Origin: Bacteroidota bacterium
GTDB lineage: Bacteria > Bacteroidota > Bacteroidia > Chitinophagales > LD1
NCBI GenBank assembly: GCA_018267435.1
Contig: JAFDYM010000145.1
Coordinates: forward strand, 1-11,768
Direction of reading: 5' to 3'
DNA length: 11,768 nucleotides
Shown here: one piece after another, positions 5,539 to 11,587 of the stretch
Layout of the letters: every line of letters begins with the position of its first letter
Position numbering within the stretch: the stretch's first letter is position 1
The notes under the pieces: model-generated
Seen by the model: the letters and a program-made list of their open reading frames with translations, nothing else
Told to the model about the DNA's origin: nothing
Databases searched by the model: none
Made by a program: the position numbers and the translations under genes

Positions 5539-5940
5539 TTATTCCGCACTAGCTATCACCTTTAGCTCGACGGCTATGGCGCTTGGTAGGCTGTTAACCT
5601 CAACGGTAGTACGGCAAGGTAGGTTATCTTTAAAATACTCGGCATACAAGCGGTTGAAGGCCGTAAAGTCGCGCTTCATGTTTACCAGGAATACCTGTAC
5701 ATCTACAATCTTATCCCAACTGCTGCCAGCTTCTTCAAGGGCGGTGCGCACGTTTTTAAACACGCTATGTACCTGTGCTTCAAAATCGAACTCGATATAG
5801 TTGCCGTGTTTATCAAGCTTTAGGCCGGGTATGTTATCGGTGCCCGCCTCGCGTGGGCCCATGCCGCTTACAAATATAAGTCCGCCCGCTTTGCGGGTCA
5901 TGGGGTATAGGCCCATAGGCTTAGGTAAGTTGTTGCTCAT
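5539..5940 (-). CDS. RidA-family protein, probable 2-aminomuconate deaminase
   Basis: The protein has 133 residues from ATG 5940 (MSNNLPKPMGLYP). The frame is open further upstream, but that part lies inside the glycosyltransferase gene, and the family starts here. The sequence follows the 2-aminomuconate deaminase branch of the YjgF/RidA fold: LIFVSGMGPR (21-30), the insert GTDNIPGLKLDKHGNY, SVFKNVRTALEEAGSSWDKIVDVQVFLVNM (59-88), NRLYAEYF (96-103) and the conserved Arg110 in PCRTTVEVNSLP, which in this fold binds the substrate carboxylate. Known members (AmnD/NbaF) convert 2-aminomuconate to 4-oxalocrotonate and ammonia. The neighbouring aldehyde dehydrogenase makes exactly that substrate, which supports the assignment over a generic enamine deaminase. 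The start overlaps the glycosyltransferase end by 20 nt, so translation is probably coupled. A T7 run follows the stop, without a hairpin. Confidence 0.85.
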   Translation of the reverse strand: MSNNLPKPMGLYPMTRKAGGLIFVSGMGPREAGTDNIPGLKLDKHGNYIEFDFEAQVHSVFKNVRTALEEAGSSWDKIVDVQVFLVNMKRDFTAFNRLYAEYFKDNLPCRTTVEVNSLPSAIAVELKVIASAE

Positions 5941-7171
5941 GCTGCGAATGTAATGCTTTATAATAGGTGTAAGCATATAGGGCAATAAGCAGTGTATATA
6001 TGCTGGCCACAAATGTGGGAGTAAATAGCGCAATACCGTAGTTAGGGAAATGGAAGAAATGAAGCACGCCCTCCATATTTAAACCACATGCCAACAGCAT
6101 AATGGCGAACAAGGCCCAGCGCCTAGTATACACGGCATAAGCGGTAAAAAATATGATAGCAGGATGGCTGTAGCGCTCATGCATTTGTGTGTTGAAAAAG
6201 AAAAACATAAGCGGAATGCCCGCACACATAAGCAGTACTACTTCAGTACTTAGGTTGTATGCTATGCCCTTAAGTTTACTGGCTACTATACCATAAAACA
6301 CTGGAAACAGTATAAGAAAAGACGCTAGGCAAAACATAAATAAGCCCCATTGCTTATAGCTTAGCCCTACTAGGAATGTTCCGCTATCTATAACCATTAT
6401 AGGGGACGCGCCAATAGGTAGTAAGTGCCAAATGTTATATGCGTTCATGGATACGTACGGGAAAAAATCTACCGACTGTGTTATTACTTTAAACATTTGA
6501 CCTACCTGCCCGGTAATAATGAAAGGCAGAATGATAAGCACTTGAAGCGCAATAGCGCTTACTAGCGCAATGGTTATTTGTTTTATGCTCCACTTGCCGG
6601 CCAATAACTTATATAGGATCAATAAGCCAACAACAGGGAAAAAGATAATGGATTGTGCTTTGAAATTGATAGCGAGTACTAATGCTACAGCCATTAGCCA
6701 TGGTTTATCTACCATGGTGGCAAAAACGGCTAATAGTACTAATGCCGAGAGAACACCATCTACTTGCCCCCAGCAATAAGTGTTGTATAGAAACAAAGGG
6801 TTAGCTAGGGTAAGCAATAGGTATAAAGGACCTTTGCTTTTGCTGCCAAGCCAATGCGTAATAAGTATTACTGCGGCAAAATCGAAAATTAAGGTTAGCA
6901 ACTTGAAGTAGTAGAAATATTTATCCATTTTTTCAGGACTATCCCAAAAGCTACCTGCTAATGACAAGGGGTAAGCTATTATTGGCGGGTAGTTATACTC
7001 GCTATAAGTATATATCTGCCCTATGCCGTGTTGATGTATGTAATTTGCCCAATTTAGGAAGCACCACTTATCGAATATAAAAAAGCTATGGGGTACAAAA
7101 GCTGCTAACAGTATGAATAGTGCAACAAGCAATTGCCAGTAATAATCGCGTATATCAAATTGTATCTTCAT
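5921..7171 (-). CDS. Polytopic GT-C glycosyltransferase, Gpi18/mannosyltransferase-like
   Basis: The protein has 416 residues, ATG at 7171 and TAA at 5921. It has about ten to twelve hydrophobic helices across its length (for example 11-32, 90-108, 116-131, 138-152, 158-187, 200-220, 277-297, 310-326, 337-365 and 383-404). Features fit GT-C enzymes that use a lipid-linked sugar: an acidic first-loop motif FIFDKW (D34), NYPP (60-63), NPLFLYNTYCWGQVDG (124-139), NFKAQS (169-174), MNAYNIWHL (242-250) and TQMHERYSHP (328-337). The WGQVDG and MHERY blocks match Gpi18-like bacterial mannosyltransferases. Sugar and acceptor are unknown. It starts 44 nt after the aldehyde dehydrogenase stop and its last 20 nt overlap the RidA start, so it lies within a three-gene transcript of otherwise catabolic enzymes. 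Function by family is fairly safe; substrate is not known. Confidence 0.8.
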   Translation of the reverse strand: MKIQFDIRDYYWQLLVALFILLAAFVPHSFFIFDKWCFLNWANYIHQHGIGQIYTYSEYNYPPIIAYPLSLAGSFWDSPEKMDKYFYYFKLLTLIFDFAAVILITHWLGSKSKGPLYLLLTLANPLFLYNTYCWGQVDGVLSALVLLAVFATMVDKPWLMAVALVLAINFKAQSIIFFPVVGLLILYKLLAGKWSIKQITIALVSAIALQVLIILPFIITGQVGQMFKVITQSVDFFPYVSMNAYNIWHLLPIGASPIMVIDSGTFLVGLSYKQWGLFMFCLASFLILFPVFYGIVASKLKGIAYNLSTEVVLLMCAGIPLMFFFFNTQMHERYSHPAIIFFTAYAVYTRRWALFAIMLLACGLNMEGVLHFFHFPNYGIALFTPTFVASIYTLLIALYAYTYYKALHSQHEQQLT

Positions 7172-7178
7172 AGGGATA

Positions 7179-7184
7179 CAAATA
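7179..7184 (-). promoter_or_regulatory. TATTTG hexamer before the GT-C gene
   Basis: The minus strand reads AATATTTGTA 7 nt before the ATG at 7171, a one-mismatch version of TAnnTTTG. No convincing -33 box was found. It could be a weak internal promoter between the dehydrogenase and glycosyltransferase genes. Confidence 0.2.
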
Positions 7185-7215
7185 TTGATATTTTTGGAAG
7201 ATATTTGAATTTATT

Positions 7216-8685
7216 CTACTGTTTTATACAAACATTCTTGGCCTCGGTAAAAAAGCGCAGTGCTTCCCAGCCGCCTTCGCGCCCCACACCGCTAGCCTTT
7301 ACACCACCGAAAGGTGTGCGCAGGTCGCGCAATAGCCAGCAGTTTATCCATACTATGCCTGCCTCTATTTTTTCGGCTACGCGGTGCGCGCGCTTTAGGT
7401 CGTTTGTCCATACACTTGATGCCAAGCCGTATTTAACGCTGTTGGCCATCATCAATACTTCTTCCTCAGTATCGAAAGGGGTAAGCGTAACCACGGGGCC
7501 GAATATCTCCTCTTGATTAGTGCGGCAGTTATAGTGCAAGCCCTCTATTACAGTTGGTTGAATGAAGTAGCCGTTTTTGCAACGCGTATTCAAATTGTCA
7601 GACGCAAAATCTTGCGTCTCTACACCGCCACACAAAACAGTTCCACCTTCTTCTTTAGCAAGCTGTATGTAGCTTAATATTTTCTCTTTATGCTGCTTAG
7701 AAACAACAGCGCCTAGGTTACTATCGGCATCGTTGGGGTCGCCTACTTTTAGTGCCTTTACCCGCTCTACAAATGCCTCTTTGAATTTATCGTATAAAGG
7801 TCGCTCAATAAATATGCGCGAACCGCATAGACATATTTCACCTTGGTTGGCGAAGGATGCTGTTACTACCTGCTTTACCGTCTCCTCAAAGTCGCAATCG
7901 GCAAATACTACCGTTGGGTTTTTACCGCCAAGTTCCAATGATAGCTTCTTGAACATAGGCGCAGCGGTAGCAGCTATGCGCTTGCCTGTTTCGGTACCGC
8001 CCGTAAACGATATGGCTTTTATTTCGGGATGCTCCACAATAGCCTGACCAACTTTACCGCCAAGGCCATGCACTATGTTCAGCACGCCTTTAGGTAGGCC
8101 TGCTTCAATGCATACTTCGCTAAGCAAGTAGGCAGTGTATGGTGTAACCTCGCTAGGTTTGGCCACTACGGTATTGCCCATAGCTAAGGCAGGTGCTATC
8201 TTCCAACTAAATAAGTATATAGGTAAGTTCCACGGCGATATGCAGCCCACTACACCAATAGCCTGACGCAGGGTATAGTTAATGCCCACGCCTGGCATAG
8301 CATGACTCTCGCTGGCAAAGTGCTGCAATGCCGATGCATAGAAGCGGAAGTTAGAAACTGCCCTAGGTATATCTACAGCGCGGGCCAGCTTCAATGGCTT
8401 GCCATTGTCCTTGCTCTCTGCTGCTACAAATTCATCCATGCGCTTTTCTATGCCATCGGCTATGCGCATCATTATTAGCATACGCTCTTCAAGTGGCGTG
8501 TTGCTCCATGTAGGGAATGCCGCTTTGGCAGCATCTACAGCCAGTTGTACATCTTCACTGTCGCTATCGGGTATAAGGCTATATACCTCGCCCGTAGCAG
8601 GCTCATAATTGTCGAGATACTGCTGCGCTTTTGGTGCTATCAAGTCGCCGTTGATGTAGTTTTGTAGTTTTTGCATAGAATACAT
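7216..8685 (-). CDS. 2-aminomuconate-6-semialdehyde dehydrogenase (ALDH8 type)
   Basis: The protein has 489 residues from ATG 8685; the ATG at 8676 (MQKLQNYING) is an equally reasonable start and closer to relatives. It is a complete NAD-dependent aldehyde dehydrogenase: ISPWNLP (N153), AKPSE (K176), SFTGGTETG (227-234), the general base in ELGGKNP (E251), the nucleophile in NQGEICLCGSR (C285) and EEIFGP (392-397). The NQGEICLC signature, DIPRAVSNFRFYAS and INCWLLRDLRTPFGG match the ALDH8A1/AMSDH group rather than betaine or succinate-semialdehyde enzymes. Arg114 and Arg453/456 are candidates for binding the substrate carboxylate. The enzyme oxidises 2-aminomuconate semialdehyde to 2-aminomuconate in tryptophan/kynurenine breakdown (AmnC/NbaE), and the RidA gene two positions downstream covers the next step. 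2-hydroxymuconate semialdehyde is an alternative substrate. A CACAGATT repeat sits directly upstream. Confidence 0.88.
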   Translation of the reverse strand: MYSMQKLQNYINGDLIAPKAQQYLDNYEPATGEVYSLIPDSDSEDVQLAVDAAKAAFPTWSNTPLEERMLIMMRIADGIEKRMDEFVAAESKDNGKPLKLARAVDIPRAVSNFRFYASALQHFASESHAMPGVGINYTLRQAIGVVGCISPWNLPIYLFSWKIAPALAMGNTVVAKPSEVTPYTAYLLSEVCIEAGLPKGVLNIVHGLGGKVGQAIVEHPEIKAISFTGGTETGKRIAATAAPMFKKLSLELGGKNPTVVFADCDFEETVKQVVTASFANQGEICLCGSRIFIERPLYDKFKEAFVERVKALKVGDPNDADSNLGAVVSKQHKEKILSYIQLAKEEGGTVLCGGVETQDFASDNLNTRCKNGYFIQPTVIEGLHYNCRTNQEEIFGPVVTLTPFDTEEEVLMMANSVKYGLASSVWTNDLKRAHRVAEKIEAGIVWINCWLLRDLRTPFGGVKASGVGREGGWEALRFFTEAKNVCIKQ

Positions 8686-8690
8686 TTTTT

Positions 8691-8719
8691 ACCACAGATG
8701 AACACAGATAACACAGATT
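8691..8719 (+). repeat. CACAGAT short-period repeat (x3) beside the dehydrogenase start
   Basis: CACAGATGAA, CACAGATAA and CACAGATT units begin at 8693, 8703 and 8712, at 9-10 nt spacing. The array lies 6 nt upstream of the dehydrogenase ATG (minus strand), so it forms most of the leader of that mRNA. It belongs with the copies at 1347-1382, 1944-1982 and 10941-10966. Confidence 0.7.
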
Positions 8720-8741
8720 GAAAACGTGTAAAAGTGCATTC

Positions 8742-8759
8742 AGCGAAAGTTGTTTCGCT
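8742..8759. repeat. AGCGAAA/TTTCGCT hairpin
   Basis: A perfect 7-bp stem (8742-8748 with 8753-8759) closes a GTTG loop in the gap between gldH and the dehydrogenase. On the minus strand it lies downstream of gldH but lacks an immediate T-run, so a terminator role is doubtful. Confidence 0.35.
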
Positions 8760-8773
8760 TGATAAATATGCTA

Positions 8774-8796
8774 AAAAATCTCTGTGTTCTTAGTGG
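8774..8796 (-). repeat. Inverted CACAGAG repeat copy downstream of gldH
   Basis: The minus strand reads CCACTAAGAACACAGAGATT, a degenerate member of the CACAGATT family facing the copy at 8691-8719. The 126-bp gap (8686-8811) therefore holds two inverted repeat copies with a small hairpin between them, and no gene. Confidence 0.5.
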
Positions 8797-8811
8797 CTAT
8801 GTGCGAAAACA

Positions 8812-9321
8812 CTATTTCCCTTCAGCTCCCGCTTTCTCTATACGCATACCCACGCTTTTTACAAAGGGTAGCGGGTTTACGCGCATATCTTGGGTAATGA
8901 TGAAGGTGTACTTGCCATTTTGGGGGAAGAAGGCATTGTTCTGTATGCTTACTTGTAGGTCGCAGTTATCGCCAAGGCAGTCGCCGTACCAGTGGCCGTC
9001 AGGCTCGCTTAGTACTAGGTTTACGCGCTTGTCGAAGGTTTTACCATCGGGGAATATCGTCTTTATGTTCACCCACGCGTTTCTCCATTCAAACTGAAAA
9101 GAGTGGCGCACGTTAACATACAGGTTATAGTTCTGCGAGGTGTCGCTTATTTCGGTAACAAAAGTTTTGGCATCCTTATAGTCCCAACTGTTGTTGTTTA
9201 TCTGTTGGTTCTCCTCGAACAAGCGCGCTTTATCGCAGCTGCTTAAGCCAAGCGTAATGGTACACACCAACAATAAAATTGCTACGTAGCTATTAGTCTT
9301 TCTTGTCACCTGCGCCGCCAT
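8812..9321 (-). CDS. gldH: Gliding motility lipoprotein GldH
   Basis: The protein has 169 residues from ATG 9321 (MAAQVTRKTNSY). The frame is open for a further 400 bases upstream, but only as an Arg/Thr-rich shadow of ricT. A lipoprotein signal ends in LGLSSC, with Cys29 as the lipidated residue. The mature part has GldH features: DKARLFEENQQINNNSWDYKDAKTF, YNLYVNVRHSFQFEWRNAWVNI, FPDGKTFDKRVNLVLSEPDGHWYGDC and a closing ITQDMRVNPLPFVKSVGMRIEK. GldH is a periplasm-facing lipoprotein required in Flavobacterium johnsoniae for gliding and linked to type IX secretion. Its biochemical role is not settled. The start overlaps the last 29 bases of ricT, so translation is probably coupled, and ricT-gldH adjacency is typical of Bacteroidota. 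A GTG at 9309 is an alternative start. Cys residues in WYGDCLGDNCD are notable for an exported protein and may form a disulfide. Confidence 0.88.
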   Translation of the reverse strand: MAAQVTRKTNSYVAILLLVCTITLGLSSCDKARLFEENQQINNNSWDYKDAKTFVTEISDTSQNYNLYVNVRHSFQFEWRNAWVNIKTIFPDGKTFDKRVNLVLSEPDGHWYGDCLGDNCDLQVSIQNNAFFPQNGKYTFIITQDMRVNPLPFVKSVGMRIEKAGAEGK

Positions 9322-10807
9322 TATTGTTGTTATTGTTATCGCCCTTATTAGGGTTGTTGCCTTTGTTCTGGTTAGGTTTGAAAGGCTTTTTGTTGCCGCC
9401 ACCCTTGTTCTGGTTCTGCGGGCCTTTGCCTTCATTATTTTGTTTGCCACCACCACTATTACCGTTGCCACCGTCGCGCTTCTGCTCGGTACGTGGCTGT
9501 TGGTTTTGGTTGCGGTTTTGTTGCTCACCTTTATTCTGTTGCTCACCCTTAGGTCGGTTTTGGTTGTTGCCCTGTTGGCGGTTACCTTGTTGTTGCCCTT
9601 TCTGCTCGCCGCCTTTGTTCTGTGCTTGGCGTTGCTCCTGGTTTCCGCCGCCTTGCCTTTGTTGCGCACCTTTAGGGCCGCTCTTGTGGTGTTGTTTCTT
9701 CTTGCGGTCCTTCTGTTCAAGCGTAGCTAAGCTTACCTGGCCCACTAGGTCCTCGTGCTTGCTTTCATCCACTTTCACATCTTCTACCACCGCTACTTCT
9801 ACTAGTCCTTTAGGCTTTTTGCCCTGCTTGTTCTGCCACAGAAAATCCTTCACGTCATCTACCGTTAACTTAAAGAAGTTGCCGCGCTGCTCGGCATATT
9901 CATACCACATCAGGCGCTTCAGTATCTCTGTCTTTTTCAAGTATGCAGTACCTTCTTCCGTTTCCAAACGCTCCGCGTTTTTGGGGAAGTTGCGCAAGGC
10001 ATCGTTGTATGTATCTAGCTCGTAGTTCAAGCAGCATTTTAGCCTGCCGCACTGTCCGCTTAGCTTATCGGTGTTTATGGCTAGGTTTTGGTAGCGCACC
10101 GCCTGTGTAGTTACCGATTTAAAATCGTTCAACCAGGTACTGCAGCACAGTTCCCTACCGCAGCTGCCCACGCCGCCTATACGGGCAGCCTCTTGGCGCG
10201 CACCTATTTGGCGCATCTCTATCTTTACCTTAAATTCTTTGGCATACACCTTCACCAATTCGCGGAAGTCAACACGGTCATCGGCAGTGTAGAATATCGT
10301 TACCTTCTTGTAATCGCCCTGAAACTCGATATCGCCAATCTTCATATCAAGATTGTACGTACGTGCTATGGCGCGTGCACGCACCATGGTTTCAGGTTCG
10401 CGGCTGCGGGCATCTTCCAGTACTTTTACATCCTGCTCGTTTGCCACGCGTAGTATGTTGCGTATAGTATCGTCGCGCTCGGTTACGCGCTTCTTTTTCA
10501 TTTGCGCCTTCACCAGTTCGCCTTGCAGACTTACCTCGCCCACATCGTAGCCTTGGGCAGCTTCTACTACCACTATTTGACCTTTGTGCAGGTCTAGGTT
10601 CTGGTTATTGCGGTAAAAACCCTTGCGCGAGCCGCTTTTAAAACTTATCTCAACTATGCTATAATTCTCGTTGAACGAAATAGGCATATCGGCAAACCAG
10701 TTGAACACGTTCATACGGTTGCACCCGCCGCTGCTACAGCTACCGCCGCTTCCGCAGCCGGCTACTGCGCCGCCTTCTCCACTACTAGCATGTGTACCAC
10801 AGCCCAT
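9293..10807 (-). CDS. ricT: PSP1-domain protein, RicT/YaaT family, with Cys-rich head and disordered tail
   Basis: The protein has 504 residues from ATG 10807. Residues 1-31 are Gly/Ser/Cys rich with C3, C18, C24 and C29. M32 (MNVFNWF) is a later possible start, but a Cys-rich head is usual in Bacteroidota members. The PSP1 core spans about 50-330 and carries the family Cys motifs SCGRELCC (C216, C221, C222) and GQCGRLKCCLNYE (C253, C258, C259). In Bacillus subtilis, RicT with RicA and RicF binds [4Fe-4S] clusters and modulates RNase Y-dependent RNA processing. Whether the Bacteroidota protein does the same is an inference. From about 365 to the end is a low-complexity Gln/Asn/Gly/Lys tail, with GEQQNK/GEQQNR repeats and an Asn run at 491-496, probably disordered and possibly RNA-binding. 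The family core is normally about 270-300 residues, so the tail accounts for the excess length. gldH overlaps the 3' end. Confidence 0.87.
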   Translation of the reverse strand: MGCGTHASSGEGGAVAGCGSGGSCSSGGCNRMNVFNWFADMPISFNENYSIVEISFKSGSRKGFYRNNQNLDLHKGQIVVVEAAQGYDVGEVSLQGELVKAQMKKKRVTERDDTIRNILRVANEQDVKVLEDARSREPETMVRARAIARTYNLDMKIGDIEFQGDYKKVTIFYTADDRVDFRELVKVYAKEFKVKIEMRQIGARQEAARIGGVGSCGRELCCSTWLNDFKSVTTQAVRYQNLAINTDKLSGQCGRLKCCLNYELDTYNDALRNFPKNAERLETEEGTAYLKKTEILKRLMWYEYAEQRGNFFKLTVDDVKDFLWQNKQGKKPKGLVEVAVVEDVKVDESKHEDLVGQVSLATLEQKDRKKKQHHKSGPKGAQQRQGGGNQEQRQAQNKGGEQKGQQQGNRQQGNNQNRPKGEQQNKGEQQNRNQNQQPRTEQKRDGGNGNSGGGKQNNEGKGPQNQNKGGGNKKPFKPNQNKGNNPNKGDNNNNNNGGAGDKKD

Positions 10808-10810
10808 TTA

Positions 10811-10816
10811 CAAATA
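10811..10816 (-). promoter_or_regulatory. TATTTG hexamer before ricT
   Basis: The minus strand reads AAATATTTGTAA directly before the ricT ATG (3 nt gap), a near match to the Bacteroidota -7 element. If used, the transcript would be essentially leaderless. No clear -33 box was found. Confidence 0.2.
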
Positions 10817-10940
10817 TTTATTTTGGTTCAGTATTATTCTTAACCTACGAAACTAACATAAATATCGACACGGGGAAGAAAAGCCACGGCGCAGTAGGCA
10901 GTAGGCAAGGGAATAAGTAGGCAATTTAGTAATACACCTA

Positions 10941-10966
10941 GCCACAGATTCACAGATTAAATACAA
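10941..10966 (+). repeat. CACAGATT repeat, uninterrupted copy
   Basis: GCCACAG, ATT, then CACAGATTAAATACAA. The last 16 bases are identical to 1967-1982 and the first 7 to 1944-1950. It is in the 200-bp divergent region between ricT and kptA, which also holds a short GCAGTAGGCAGTAGGCAA direct repeat (about 10889-10907) and no gene. Confidence 0.75.
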
Positions 10967-10979
10967 AAAATGAACAGCA

Positions 10980-10985
10980 TATTTG
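10980..10985 (+). promoter_or_regulatory. TATTTG hexamer before kptA
   Basis: GCATATTTGTAATA lies 22 nt before the kptA ATG, matching TAnnTTTG except at the first base. Spacing would leave a leader of roughly 15-20 nt. No -33 match was found, so this is weak. Confidence 0.3.
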
Positions 10986-11007
10986 TAATAGGCACAAGCA
11001 AAGAACC

Positions 11008-11556
11008 ATGGAAGAAGAACTAAAGACAATAAGCAAGTTTATGAGTCTGGTGCTAAGGCACAAGCCCCAAGCCATAGGCCTGCAGTTAGATAGCAACGGC
11101 TGGGCCGATGTAGCTGAACTGATAGCCAAGAGCAATGCCAAGAACTTGAACATAACATTGGATATGCTAAAGCTAGTGGTGGATACCAACGAGAAGAAGC
11201 GCTTTGCATTCAATGATGATAAGACCAAGATACGCGCCAACCAAGGCCACAGCGTAGTGGTAGATGTAGAACTAAAACTTACCACACCGCCCGATGTGTT
11301 GTATCACGGCACTGCACTTAAAAATAGGGAAGAGATACTAAGCAAAGGCCTGAATAAAATGAGTAGGCTACACGTCCATCTATCACAAGATATAGAAACA
11401 GCAAAGAAGGTAGGTGGTCGCCACGGCAAGCCTATGGTGTTTGTAGTAGATGCCAAGCAAATGCACGCCGATGGCAACAAATTTTACCTATCGGAAAATG
11501 GCGTATGGCTAGTGCAGTATGTGCCTACTAGATACATTAAGGAGTATGAAGGATAA
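11008..11556 (+). CDS. kptA: RNA 2'-phosphotransferase (KptA/Tpt1)
   Basis: The protein has 182 residues from ATG 11008 and is complete. The N-terminal winged-helix part has SKFMSLVLRHKP (9-20), GWADVAELI (31-39) and KKRFAF (63-68). The ADP-ribosyltransferase-like part has IRANQGHS (75-82), LYHGT (98-102), SRLHVHLS (119-126) and VGGRHGKPMVF (135-145). The Tpt1 catalytic Arg-His-Arg-Arg tetrad maps to R17, H18, R65 and R120, so it should be active. The enzyme transfers an internal RNA 2'-phosphate to NAD+, giving ADP-ribose 1'',2''-cyclic phosphate and nicotinamide. In eukaryotes it finishes tRNA splicing; bacteria lack that pathway and the natural substrate there is unclear, with end repair or RNA ADP-ribosylation suggested. 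No RNA ligase or RtcB gene is nearby. It is divergent from ricT and convergent with the short-chain dehydrogenase, so probably monocistronic. Confidence 0.92.
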   Translation: MEEELKTISKFMSLVLRHKPQAIGLQLDSNGWADVAELIAKSNAKNLNITLDMLKLVVDTNEKKRFAFNDDKTKIRANQGHSVVVDVELKLTTPPDVLYHGTALKNREEILSKGLNKMSRLHVHLSQDIETAKKVGGRHGKPMVFVVDAKQMHADGNKFYLSENGVWLVQYVPTRYIKEYEG

Positions 11557-11587
11557 GCTATATGCTGCCTTACGTATTGCCAGTATA

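Noticed and set aside
5941..6033. Upstream extension of the RidA gene (31 extra residues)
   Set aside because: It lies wholly inside the GT-C gene in another frame, and RidA-family deaminases start at MSNN. The ATG at 5940 fits.
8742..8759. Terminator for gldH
   Set aside because: The stem is only 7 bp and has no following T-run on the minus strand. It is kept only as a hairpin.
9322..9720. Arg/Thr/Lys-rich N-terminal extension of gldH in an open frame
   Set aside because: It is the +1 shadow of the ricT low-complexity tail, whose CAA/AAC/GGC-rich repeats give few stops. GldH proteins begin with a lipoprotein signal, which starts at 9321.
9303..10025. 240-codon plus-strand frame rich in Leu, Pro and Cys
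   Set aside because: It is antisense to the ricT tail and its composition is explained by that repeat. There is no domain and no plausible start context.
10889..10907. GCAGTAGGCAGTAGGCAA direct repeat as a regulatory site
   Set aside because: The repeat is short, is not placed near a promoter-like element, and similar strings are common intergenic filler in this phylum.
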